In this document: piece after piece, positions 49,486 to 59,981 of the stretch | Layout of the letters: each line of letters opens with the position of its first letter | How positions within the stretch are numbered: the first letter of the stretch is position 1 | Assembly: GCA_013176395.1 (NCBI GenBank) | Contig: JABMLP010000007.1 | Coordinates: 1,612,001-1,676,000, forward strand | From: Venturia oleaginea | Lineage: Eukaryota; Ascomycota; Dothideomycetes; Venturiales; Venturiaceae | Length of the DNA: 64,000 nt | Direction: 5' to 3' | Translations under genes and position numbers: made by a program | The notes under the pieces: generated by a model | What the model saw: only the letters and a program-made list of their open reading frames with translations | Databases searched by the model: none | What the model was told of the DNA's origin: nothing

Positions 49486-50624
49486 ACGAGTTGCTTACGG
49501 CATCCATCACAACTGGAATTCAAAGTCCAAGATCTTGAAGAGCCCCTTTCTCGCTCTATTCTACCACCAGCCAACCACCACCCGCCATGTTGAGCACCAT
49601 GGTGAGGTATACAGTGCCCACAATCAAGAATGCAGAGGCCATGTTCCAGCCAAACAACAGTCTGTTGTCAGCCGAAACATTTCAACACCCTCTCAGTCGG
49701 CCTTCTGAAATACTAGCAAACAAATGATCAAAACCTCACGTTTGTTTGCATCTTCCTATCTTCTATTCGTTATCATTTATTCCACTCCTCGCCCTTGCAT
49801 TCCAGATGGCCATGCAATTCTGGACCTCGAGCATTCCAAGACGCCATGCGATGATGAAAAACCACTCTTACTTTTCTTTAAACTGGCAGAGCAATATATC
49901 TCCAACGGCCACACGCAGAAGGCTGGTCACTCACCTCCACCTTCGGCTCCACGCCGGGCATTTGATTTCGCAAATGACTGAGGATGTTTTGCAGCACCGA
50001 ATTCGAGATAGAAACCAATGAATGCTTAGCAATTGTTGAAAGAAAGATGATCAGAAAATGATCGATATCATTCCGAGTTAGCAGGCTCCATTGAGGCAGC
50101 GGGATTTCTAGATTTATAGGAAGAGGAGGGACCAAATTTCGAAAGCTACATCTCTTTTTGCTTCGCCTGCCAGCCAGTTGAGAGCCACGTCCGGCCTCCG
50201 TCTCGTGCTTATCCCCCTGGCGTCAACTTCTGAATCGTGTCACCTTGGGTTCTTGGAACATGCACAAGCCCATGGCAAACCATGGGTGCATCCATGAAGA
50301 GTGGCTCATCGTGATTGGGCCATCACCACAAAACATAAAACGCCCCCCTCTATATTCGTGCAGGCATGGCCCTCTTGAGCAATTCCTGCCACAACCTTCC
50401 ATCCAATCATGTTTCACAGCCGCGTCCAAACAGTGGGGCCGTGTGCCTTATGGATCCTGTGCTAAGTTTCGACTACCGCCTATCCTTAACAACCGTCCGA
50501 ATACCCAGTGCATATCGATTTCGGTCGGACGATATTAACGAGGCCATGCCAAAGCTTGAGGGTGGCCAACTTCTCAGTCGTTCGTCCGCGAGCCGACGAC
50601 TTCTTCACACACAACAATTACAAC
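49486..50624. other. Upstream region of the four-helix membrane protein gene
   Basis: About 1.1 kb between the transposon and the next start codon. A plus-strand frame at 49724-49981 (85 codons) has a signal-like start (basic MIKTSR then a hydrophobic stretch) but no further support. The rest shows no gene. Confidence 0.45.
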
Positions 50625-51943
50625 ATGTTTGGAGCCTTGCTGGCACGAATAAATGCCAAAAAGACATTACCTAGACTCCATGCAACGATACAATGGCTCA
50701 GGATCATCGAATTTGCGTGTTCAATAGCCATAATGGGCATCTTCCTCAGCTTTTCAGTCAATCTACCGACGGGCTTTGCAACCTCAAAACGCTTGGTGGT
50801 TGTCTGGACATTGGTTTGTTCTCAAATGTGGTGAAGAAATATGGACGCAACTAATGAGAACAGACTATCGTCGCTGCCTTATATCCACTCCTTCTCTGGT
50901 TATCGCTCATATGGTATCGTCGGTCGAAGGTTCTATTCATACGGGTGTGCCGGGCAACAGATTCTTTCATCGCCGCACCGGTACTCATTGCTCTCGCCAT
51001 CATACTTGGTGATGCCGGACTCCCAGGGCGATGCACTCAGCTTTACACATTTCCAGGTGTCGAAGCAGGAAATCAGACCGTGGTGTTCAGTCGAAAACAG
51101 GCCTGTAACGCCAATGGGACGATCGATCGACATAACAATTGCGGTACAGGGAGACGACAGGTGAAGGCGTTGAACTCAATGTGTCAACAAGCAAAAGCTG
51201 GTTTTGGTCTTACCATCGCTGCCATCATCGTGATCTACATCTCCATCATGACCGCAAACCTTTACTTATCTCTCAAGCCGCACGACTCGACTACAGATTC
51301 ACCTTCGAGCTCAAGACGGAGAGCCAACCGCAATGGTTCTGGTCCAAGCCCCGATATGGCTCAACTTCCGGCTCAGCGAGACAGTGTCATAGATCCAACC
51401 AGCGAACCACCGCCACCATATACAGCACGACCGGGCCAAGGCGAAAGCATAGCTGTAGCACCGACATCACATCCAGCTATCGAAAGGATAGCAGCCAGCC
51501 GGGCAGCAGATCTTGATGTAGAAAGACTGGCAGGAGCAGCACCGGAAGACCCTTGTGTCGATTACGAGACACTGGACAGAACGAGGGTGGTGATGGGCGC
51601 GAGAGCAGAGGCTGGAATAAGAATCGATCTATCAACAATCGACGCTTCACCCTCACCCTCATCAAATTCCTCGTCATCAACACAAGCGGGACCGTCATCA
51701 TCCATGCTCGAAAGAATAGACTCGACACAAACGCTGACGACGCAACCGTCTATCATATCGCTGTTTGCGAATGCAGATGCAACGAGGAGGGCGATTGATT
51801 CGAATTCAACGACGAGTTTGGTGTCGGCTAGTGCGAGTCCTGCGACAAGTCCTCGGATACCGCAGACGAATAGTAGTCTTGTTGTTCCTGCTACGACTTC
51901 GAGACCGGGGACTGCCACTCCCACGCAGGCTACGAATTCGTAG
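50625..51943 (+). CDS. Four-helix membrane protein with long Ser/Thr/Pro tail (MARVEL-like layout)
   Basis: Two exons, 50625-50813 and 50864-51943, joined by a 50 bp GT-AG intron in phase 0, give 422 aa. Four hydrophobic helices are visible: residues about 28-48 (FACSIAIMGIFLSFSV), about 58-82 (VVVWTL joined to TIVAALYPLLLWLSLIWY across the intron), about 95-115 (IAAPVLIALAIILGDAG) and about 165-188 (IAAIIVIYISIMTANLYLSL). The loop between helices 3 and 4 contains four or so cysteines and likely faces outside. A hydrophilic tail of about 230 residues, rich in Ser, Thr, Pro and Ala, follows and should be cytosolic and disordered. Helix spacing and a short N-terminus resemble fungal MARVEL-type plasma-membrane proteins, but I have no diagnostic motif. 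Any call starting inside exon 2 would lose the first helix and part of the second. Confidence 0.8.
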
Positions 51944-52212
51944 TGGTGGTGGTGGTACAGGGGAAAATTAATGACGCGAACTGAAGATTATGACCATTAG
52001 ATAGATAAACCCACCAACCATGAAATGAAGATACCCAATTTGAAGAATACTTATATCGAGAAAGTTACACTGCATTGCATTCCTCAGCTAGTTAGTTGGC
52101 GATTTAATTTACTTCCGTCTTATGTATTTCATTATTCAACTCCTCTCTACAAATCCCCTCCCTCCCTTCATGACGGTCGTCCGTCTCAGGCGCGACAAAG
52201 ACCCCATCTCCC

Positions 52213-52269
52213 TCCCTCAAGACCCTCAAGACCCTCAAGACCCCTAAGACCCTCTGGACCCTCACTCAA
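52213..52269. repeat. 9 bp tandem repeat (ACCCTCAAG type)
   Basis: About five imperfect units of ACCCTCAAG in tandem; the first three are near-identical and the others diverged. Confidence 0.8.
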
Positions 52270-52450
52270 GCACACACACGATCAAACCCATCTCCATGAT
52301 TCGTCCGTCCGTACGCATTCCCCACTTGGCTACAGTTTAATTAAATCTCTTTTAATAACATATACGCGCGGATCATCCGCGTTTGACATGTCCGATTGGG
52401 ATGGTATTCCTTGTCTCACCCCGTGCTTGTCTCGCCCCGTGCTTGTGAAG

Positions 52451-52520
52451 TGGCGTGGAGGGGAGGGGAGTGGGGGGAGGGGAGTGGGGGGGAGTGGAGT
52501 GGGGGGGAGTGGAGTGGCGG
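52451..52520 (+). repeat. Guanine-rich GGGAGTGGA minisatellite-like tract
   Basis: About 70 bp almost devoid of C on the plus strand, with many runs of three to seven G separated by A or T. The run spacing could support G-quadruplex formation on this strand. Confidence 0.75.
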
Positions 52521-52768
52521 TGAAGGACCCATATTTGATTACTACTATATTTTTTTGGGGGGGGGTGGGTTTTTACTGGATGATGGGATGGGATGGGGAT
52601 TTTTGCTGTATACTTTGTTTGGTTGGTGATGGGAGGGGACGGGAGTTGGCTTTGACTTTGGCTTTGCTGTCTAGGTAAAGGGAGGAAAGCATGAAAGGAA
52701 ATGGAGGGATGGATATGAAATGGGACAGCCAACGCATTCTATGGTCTCTTGGCGACTAAACGTAGGTG

Positions 52769-52847
52769 GATCCATGCTTCACAGCAAAAACACCCTTAAT
52801 AAGATCTAGCCGCTAGACGTCTATTGTTGAGCAAACAGACCATAGTA
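52769..52847. repeat. Dispersed repeat, copy A
   Basis: About 79 bp beginning GATCCATGCTTCAC and ending ACAGACCATAGTA, sharing AGCCGCTAGACGT with copy B at 59306-59384 in the same orientation. By eye the two are about 85% identical with small indels. It lies 237 bp beyond the TIP20 stop codon. Confidence 0.85.
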
Positions 52848-53083
52848 CATACCGAAATGGGAAAACGCAAAGTCCGTTGTTGAAGAAGGAGGAGCCACGT
52901 GTAACTTTTTCAGTTTCCAAAAAAAAAAATAGGGGAAGAATATACACAGCCCTCCTACCCTTCTCTAAAGACACAGCGAACGTCTCTGGATTACCAACAA
53001 ATTCCGACAGGTTACTAAACCGCCAGGATATTTTGATGCTTTCTTATCTAGGTACATCCATAGTTATACTACACTCCACCAAC

Positions 53084-56001
53084 CTATTGATCAGACAACT
53101 CAACCCTCCTAGCCAAAACCTTCCTCCCCTCCGCCACCCCAAGCCTCTGAAAACCCAACTCCTCAAGACACCCCCTCGCCTCCTCCCCACTAGCCTCAAA
53201 CATCCTCTTCTCAACAGCCCAAAGACCCATCCCACCTTCCTCAGCCTCAACAGATAATCCCACCAACCTCGCCCCCTCACTAACATGCAACAGCCCAAAC
53301 TCGGCAACCTCGCTACCGCAGAACTTCGAAATGGAGAATTTGATGGTGTTGATGTCGGATGAGAATTGGGCTGCTCCGGTTGAGGAAAAGGAGTGGCGGA
53401 GGAGGACTTGATCGAAGAGGATTGTGTCGATTGTTGCTGTGGTTGATCTTGCGACTCGTCGGAGTGGGACTTTACCGAGAGCTTTTGAAAGGAAGGAGAA
53501 ATGCGCGGAGAGGGTTGTGAGGAGGGAGTCTAGCTCAGCTGTTGGTGGGAGAGAAGCTGATGATGAGGTTGAAGATGAGGAGAGGGTGGCCCACGGGTTG
53601 ATCCTCGTATAAGTGGTGAGGGATTGACGAACATTGTAAATGAGTAGGTCTGTGATGAGCCCCTCGCATCGTACACGAAGTTTTGAGTAACTCTGAGCTG
53701 TTTCATCAAACAGAGCTCCAGAGACATTGCCATCGTCTGTACCGACGGCGTTGGATGTAGCCCCCCGTACTTGAGCCACAGTCATGCTGCCAGCGACGTT
53801 TTTTCTTGAGGAAGCGCGAGATTGAAGCTCGGTCCATAGTTCGAGGAAGAAAACATCGTCGGACCAGTCTCTCATACATTTTTCTAGATACTCGGCAGAG
53901 CCGTAAATGCGGCAGAGTGATTCCAGTCCCGCGACACCTTGTAGAGAAGCCTGGTCTTCGCGACTCGTGCGGCCGATCGTTGATGTGCGGGAAAGATAGG
54001 CTGCAAGGCCTTCTGAGAGACGAGAGTGGAAGAGATCGAAAATGGAGATTTGAATGTCGATCAAGAATCTTAACTTTTGAGAGAAAGAGGTCAAAGTGCG
54101 GTAATGGTCTGTTGCTGTCTCAAGCAAGTCATTGACGCGGATGGCGGCTTTAGTGGGTTTTGTGTGGCCAAAGCCGACACTGTCATAGTCGAGTTCAAAA
54201 TTGTCGGATGCTTCGATTATTTCGTGGTAACGTGCCAGGGCAACTGGATTGTGTTAGAGCTGTTTTTCATTCTGCGACTTAACAATTCAAGATCGGGAAT
54301 GATAGAATCCTGGCACTCTATGCCGGGGGCGGATCGACTCTGATCGCTACCGGCATTGGGGCGAGGACTATCAAAGGAAAAGGCTGGTTGAATTTGTAAG
54401 AGATGAGGGTACACTCACAGTCTTTCTCGACCTTGAGCCAAGTAGAGAACCAAGTATCTGTAGATAGTACTTCATAAGCTAGCCCTCTCCAGCCTTCTTT
54501 CCCATTTCCTGCATCATAACCCCAGTCCTCACGGATGGTAGCATCAAAGCTCATGATCTCGTGAATCAAGTGACTCAACAGTTGAGGCTGTCCAGCTGAA
54601 CGAGGTAAAATAGCAAAGATCTTCGCTCGTGCCATCGGTAGCAGAGCAGTGACAAATGCCGATGTAGCATCAATGTACGCAGAATTAAGCGATAAGCTAG
54701 TCCCACGAAACTCTTCCAGCAAGATGGGTTGCAAGTTGTCAACCATGAAATCGGCATACTGTGTCAGTAGCTTCTCAACAACATGATTAAGGAACCATTC
54801 GGGTCGATCCAACTTGTTTGTTACCCGATCTCCTTCAAAGTGGAACCTGAAAGCTAGTTCCAAAGGACGAGCCATGACCTGTAATGGCAGCAACACCAGT
54901 GGCGAGGCTCGTAATGTATCCTTGGAAGACTCCAAAGCTTCAAGATCAGGTTTCTGCAGTTCTAGGAGTTTGCGTACGCCGTCCTGGAAGCCCTTCTCCA
55001 ATGCAAGCGGCACCGTCATGCCAGGAGTTGGCCAATGCATCTGCTTCAAAACAACTTCCAGTTGGGCAGAGAATGCCTGTTCAATCTCCGAGCGTATGCT
55101 GCTCGTTTTGGCCAGTATGTGGTCTACAAGATGAGGAGCAGCGCCTTCTGCAGCCTCTTGCAGGGCGGGTAATCGGGAGGAGAGGCTGTGTAGGCGTCGG
55201 TAGGCCTCGAGGACGGCGTTGTCGTCTTTTCCTAGGGTTGAACGGCATTGCTCACTATGGATGTAGGTTAGAGATTGTTTCAGATCTAAAGTGAAGAACG
55301 AGTCTTCAAAGTCCCTGGCGATTCAACGATATCCATCTCGGCTTGCGATCCTGCTTTCGAATCGACATGCGTAGAAATGGCATGCTTCTTCCGACCCGAC
55401 CAATGTTGTCTCAACCAGATCACTGGCACACACCTCGCAAGGACAACGCTCCGGGAATAGCGGAATGCGATGGATGCGAAAAGAGCATACCTCAAAGTGT
55501 CGACTTCGCTTAGCTGCCTGACATAGCCGTCGGTAACATCCAATGTCTTGAGCTTAGCCATGCTGGCCTCAAACCGCCTGACAGCATCATCGCTGGTGTC
55601 GGATTGTGTAATGATGCGCAGCTTCCTGTCAATATCTTGCTGGGCGTGGTGGAACTGTTCAGCCTTCTCCTGCACTGAAATGGCGTGTTGTTCTGAGGCA
55701 GCTTTCGCGTCCCGTTGGTCGGTTTCGGCATGCTCGAGCTGCTTATGGTCAGTGTATGGCGTCACAGGGGTAGAAGGCTGTGGTGAAATATTACCTGCTT
55801 CCGTAGGAGGACGTGTTGGTCCCGCACTTTCACGAGAAGGGCGTCTAGGGATTCTAAATCGGGGAGTGTTTGGAGCTTGTCATCGAGGAAATCGGCCTAT
55901 GAAACGCTCGGTTAGAGGATGGAGGGGTAGTCACATTGTTCAGGTCTACCTACGACGCGTTGGTCTCGATCGTTTATTTGCTGCAGCATTGTGGTAGCCA
56001 T
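53084..56001 (-). CDS. TIP20: RINT1/TIP20 family protein of the Dsl1 tethering complex
   Basis: Peripheral ER protein of the Dsl1/NRZ complex that captures Golgi-derived COPI vesicles. Five exons on the minus strand: 56001-55954, 55896-55795, 55741-55491, 55254-54419 and 54243-53084, giving 798 aa, the usual length. All four introns are GT-AG (57, 53, 236 and 175 bp) and the frame closes across each. Residues about 1-140 are Gln/Glu/Lys-rich and likely coiled-coil (ADFLDDKLQTLPDLESL, then QLEHAETDQRD). The RINT1/TIP20 domain follows, with HWPTPGM near residue 210, LDRPEWFLNHVVEKLL, REDWGY, WFSTWLKVEKDFALARYHEI and LRFLIDIQISIFDLFHSRL. The family call rests on this ordered set of conserved blocks. 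Introns 3 and 4 are longer than the local norm but give uninterrupted conserved sequence. Divergent from NOP9 with 1.06 kb between start codons. Confidence 0.92.
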
Positions 56002-57065
56002 TTGTTGATTGTTTGCGTGGAGATCAGGTTCAGAAGGATGGACTGCGGGAGCTGTGCGCTGCCAAGAACAGATCTATTTTAATATCCTACATAGTATAGA
56101 CAATATCCAAAGGGATCTTGACCCCTATAAGTATTCTGGCAACCTGATTCTTTGAAAGATTGTTCGACAAGCTTTACTACATGTTTGGGTACAAAGACCA
56201 AGTGTCGTTTGCTATAAGACTGGAAGACACGGTATGCAACAAGCTGAAGCTCACAATGACGTGGCGATAATCGTATTGCTTGGTCATGCCAGGGATACGT
56301 CTAGATCAGTATCAGAGTCTTCTACTTCGCTTACTCGAGATGGACACCAATGCCAAGTGCAGAGATGTCTGCATGAATGGTGTATCCACAACGGGCTGGA
56401 GGAAGGCTGAAGCGAGATTTCGACGGATGGCTACTCTGGTATCACGCTCTGGACTGTATTCCGAGCTCGTGCTTTCGCCCACAATGCCAGGGTCGTGGCC
56501 AACACGTGGAACACGTAGCTAGAGAGTTTGGTGGAAGCACTACACCGGGTTCCAGCTGCTGTGTTCGTATTCCAGTATCAATGGAGGGACAAGTCGATCG
56601 GCACGGCACAAGTTGATCGGCGTGGCACAAGTTGATCGGCGTGGCACAAGTTGATCGGTGTGGCACAAGTTGGCCGGCGCGATCTGCAGGCAGATGCCAG
56701 ACTCGATGTGGAAGTGAAGATTCGATCAGCCGATGATATATCCTCATGCTGCTGCAGGCCGAACAACATCAGCTCGCCTGTGCTCGCTTAAGCGCGGAGG
56801 CTCAACGAGGCGTTTTCTCCGGCCTGCTTGTGGTCCGATCGATAACGGGCCCACGTGCATTGAAACTAGCGTCGATCTTGCGTGGAAAAATTTGGCGGAA
56901 TCAAGATCGGATCCAGAGCCAAGATCATCCTGGCTGCTTGCTATTATAAGTAACAATACCTACCCAGTAACAACAGTACAATACCTACCGTCACTGCACT
57001 CCCGCTGATCACAGGACACAGTAGTCTCAACACCACTGCCACAATACTAATACCACAGACTCACC
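56002..57065. promoter_or_regulatory. Divergent promoter region of TIP20 and NOP9
   Basis: Holds the promoters of two housekeeping genes pointing apart. It contains a 19 bp tandem repeat (56591-56680). The frames in the region (for example 56442-56747 minus) run through that repeat and are not credited. Confidence 0.5.
56591..56680. repeat. 19 bp tandem repeat, about 4.7 units
   Basis: Units start at 56591, 56610, 56629, 56648 and 56667 (last partial). The consensus is AAGTTGATCGGCGTGGCAC, with one to three changes per unit. As 19 is not a multiple of three, a coding role is unlikely. Confidence 0.92.
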
Positions 57066-59232
57066 ATGCCTAAGGACCACAAGAAGCGTGGCAGACGAGC
57101 CGAAGAGAAGAAGAGAAAGCATGACGGCCAGAATGAAGATGAGGTAGAGGCCAAGCGTCCACGAACTTCTGGTGAGCATGTCGTTCCCGCCGAAGATGTC
57201 GACATGGCAGAGGGCGAGCAATTGTACAACCAAGAAGGACAGGCATACCCAAACCCAGACGATGCGAAATACTTCGGTATGCTGGACGAAGAAGAGCAGG
57301 CATACTTCAAGCGAGCAGACGACATGCTGGAAGCCAACCAATTTCAGGATGACGACGATCGGAGTAACTTCCTGGCCAGTGTGTACAAGGAAGCTGAAGG
57401 AAAGGAGCTCAAGTTGGCATGTTCACAAGGCTGTTCACGTCTCATGGAACGCTTGATTCAGATGTCCACGCCTGGCCAGCTGAAAACTCTGTTCCAGAAG
57501 TTCTCGTCGAAGCAAGTACTATTACAGCCCGAAATTATTCACCGCTAACATACACGATAGCTTCCTCCACCTCGTCCAACATCGATTCGCTTCCCACTGC
57601 TGCGAGTCTCTCTTCATACAAGCCGCCCCATGCGTCACCGCTGAAATACATACGGGCCCACAACGTCAGGACCCAGACGACCCAAACGAAGTCCTCGTCT
57701 CAATGGAGGACTTGTTTCTCTCTGCAATTCGTGAACTGGAAGAATACCTAGGCTTCCTTATGACCGACCGATTCGCATCACATACTCTACGAGTCCTCCT
57801 CGTCGTTTTGTCTGGAAAAGCACTTCCGGCAACAGGAGGAACACACTCAGGCTCTATACTGCGCTCCAAAAAGAAGGAGCATGTACACGCCGGCAGCGAG
57901 AAGAAGCCAGACTTCAGCGTTGAAGAACGAGCAGTACCGTCAGGTTTCACGCAATCCATGGAGCACATTATCACCAAGAGTATTGCAGGTTTGGACACCA
58001 GCTCTCTCCGTGCCCTTGCAACATCACAAACCGGCAACCCTACCCTCCAACTCCTCATCACCCTCGAGCTATCCAAATTCGGCAAATCGAAAGCACGAGA
58101 CGAGAAATCGATAATGTACAAACTTCTTCCCGACGACCCAGTCTCCGACATGAACGACAGTGGGAAATGGCTGAGTGCATTGGCTTACGACACTGTCGGT
58201 TCACGTCTTCTCGAATCAATCATCAAAGACTGCCCTGGCAAGATGTTTAAACCAATCTACCGCCAATTGTTCAAGTCACGATTGGAGAAGCTGGCGAGAA
58301 ACGACACCGCTTCGTACGTTGTCTCGGAAATTCTCAAGCGTCTAGGCAAGGACGATCTCAAGGAAGCAATGGAGTTGCTTTGCTTCAACATGACTGTTCT
58401 TGTTGAACACAACCGCACCGCCCTTATCAAGACCCTCATTCAACGCTGTGTGTATCGCGAGATTGACTCCTCACGCATCGCTCAGACACTAGAAGTGGCA
58501 TACGCCGGCCCCCACGGCTTCGAAATCACCAAACTCCTCAAGACGCAAGATCTACCTCTCGAAAATGCCAAAGGAACAAAAGAACAAGCAGCAGATAAAC
58601 TTCATGGTTCCCTACTCGCCCAAGAAATGATCAAAGTCCCCGGCGCTCTGAGCAACATCATCTTCGACTCCTTTGCGCGATTAACACCACAACTATCACG
58701 GGCGATTGCAAGGGATCCAATAAGCTCCCACACCTTGCAAGCAAGTCTCAAAGGCGAAAACTCAAGCGTCATCTTCCGCCGCAAAATGATCCAACATTTC
58801 TACGGCCACGTCGCGGAAATGGCTCTCGATCCCGCCGCCTCGCACGTCATCGACGCCGTCTGGATCGGTACCAACGGCCTCGCTTTCATCCGCGAACGCA
58901 TCGCCGAGGAACTTGCTGAGGAAGAGCTGGACCTGAGGGGATCACACGTCGGGAGAGCGGTGTGGCGGAATTGGAAAATGGATCTTTATAAGCGACGGAG
59001 GAGGGATTGGCTTGTGGAGAGTCGGCAGGAGGCCGGGAGTGATGGGTTCATGAGTTTCCCTGATGTGGAGAAGTTGGGGTTGGGGCAGGGGGGGAAGGTG
59101 GCTGCTTCTGGGGTTCAGATGGGGGGGCATATGAGTGCTATTGAGAAGGCGAGGATTAACTTTGCCAAGAAGAAGGAGAAGGAGGCTGCGAGTAAGGGAA
59201 AGGAGAGGGTGGGGAGTGCTGTTGCTGTTTAG
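57066..59232 (+). CDS. NOP9: Pumilio-repeat nucleolar protein NOP9
   Basis: RNA-binding nucleolar protein needed for 18S rRNA maturation and 40S subunit assembly. Two exons, 57066-57511 and 57561-59232, give 705 aa. The N-terminus is strongly basic (MPKDHKKRGRRAEEKKRK), a likely nucleolar signal, followed by the family block YFGMLDEEEQAYFKRADDML. Pumilio-type repeats fill most of the remainder (for example FLHLVQHRFASHCCESLF, MTDRFASHTLRVLLVVLSG, LAYDTVGSRLLESIIKDCPG, LARNDTASYVVSEILKRL, DPAASHVIDAVW), and the C-terminus is Lys/Glu-rich. The intron appears to use a GC-AG pair with the strong donor GCAAGT at 57512, giving N-FLHLVQHRF at the junction. The nearby GT at 57516 would put the next exon out of frame with the conserved block. 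Confidence 0.93.
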
Positions 59233-59305
59233 GGTGTGGTATTGGGTATGCGAGTTTTGTTCATAGGGGGCGCGAATTGTCCTTGTAGGTGCATCTCACT
59301 TGTTC

Positions 59306-59384
59306 GATCCATGCTTCACCGCAAATCTAAACACCCTTACTAAGGTCCAGCCGCTAGACGTTTATTACGCAACAGACCATAGTA
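59306..59384. repeat. Dispersed repeat, copy B
   Basis: About 79 bp in the same orientation as copy A (52769-52847); begins GATCCATGCTTCAC and ends CAACAGACCATAGTA. It lies 74 bp beyond the NOP9 stop codon. Confidence 0.85.
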
Positions 59385-59918
59385 GACGAGGAGAGGCGAG
59401 TCCTTGTTATATTATCTACATGGTAGTATCTACTCGATAGATGGATGAGAATGAGAATGAATGGAGTGGTGCGAGATTTTGTATTATATCCTGGTATAAT
59501 AATTGATTTGCATGTTTGTACTTTATTGAATTGATACTCTTGCTGAATGTTACTCTTTGGAATCTCCCTCACTTCTGTGATGTATTGTACTTTGGTGAAG
59601 AATCGATTGTTTGCTTACCCCCTGCTTTTTTTTTCGTTGGAGCGGATGGTTGATACTGTGAATGTAAATGGCGAGTTGAAAGTGGGGTTGTCCTCCTTAT
59701 TCAGAAGCTGGACTTGTGATTGTAAAAGATAATAAAAGTCTTTATAAGGAGGAGGAGGAATAGACTAATATATACTTCCTTCGCTCTATTAAACATGTCA
59801 CGATAAATCGGAAAAGGACTTATGTTACTTTCCTAGCGCTTTATCTTATCTACGGCCCTCTTATCTACATAATTGTGAGTGCTTTTGAATTTACTAAGAT
59901 GTAGTAATAGATAATGTA
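59385..59918. other. Intergenic between NOP9 and the pogo-like element
   Basis: AT-rich 3' flanking sequence of about 530 bp. No gene or clear repeat is recognised. Confidence 0.5.
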
Positions 59919-59969
59919 TTCCACCACCGAGCCGGCCACACCACCGAGCCGGCCACTTTTCCTTGGCAC
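59919..59969 (+). repeat. Left terminal inverted repeat of the pogo-like element
   Basis: 51 bp, matching 61236-61286 inverted except for one G/A difference. It contains two tandem GAGCCGGCCA-bearing subunits. Confidence 0.93.
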
Positions 59970-59981
59970 GACCAACTCATG

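Larger units (their letters stand above)
51944..53083. other. Intergenic between convergent membrane-protein gene and TIP20
   Basis: Shared 3' flank containing low-complexity DNA: a 9 bp CCCTCAAGA-type repeat at about 52213-52269, a guanine-rich tract at about 52451-52520 and one copy of a dispersed repeat at 52769-52847. No gene is recognised; the 217-codon frame at 52025-52678 runs through these repeats and is rejected. Confidence 0.6.

Noticed and set aside
52025..52678. 217-codon frame after the membrane protein gene
   Set aside because: It runs through the CCCTCAAGA repeat and the G-rich tract, and its sequence is dominated by repeat-derived Ser/Pro and Gly.
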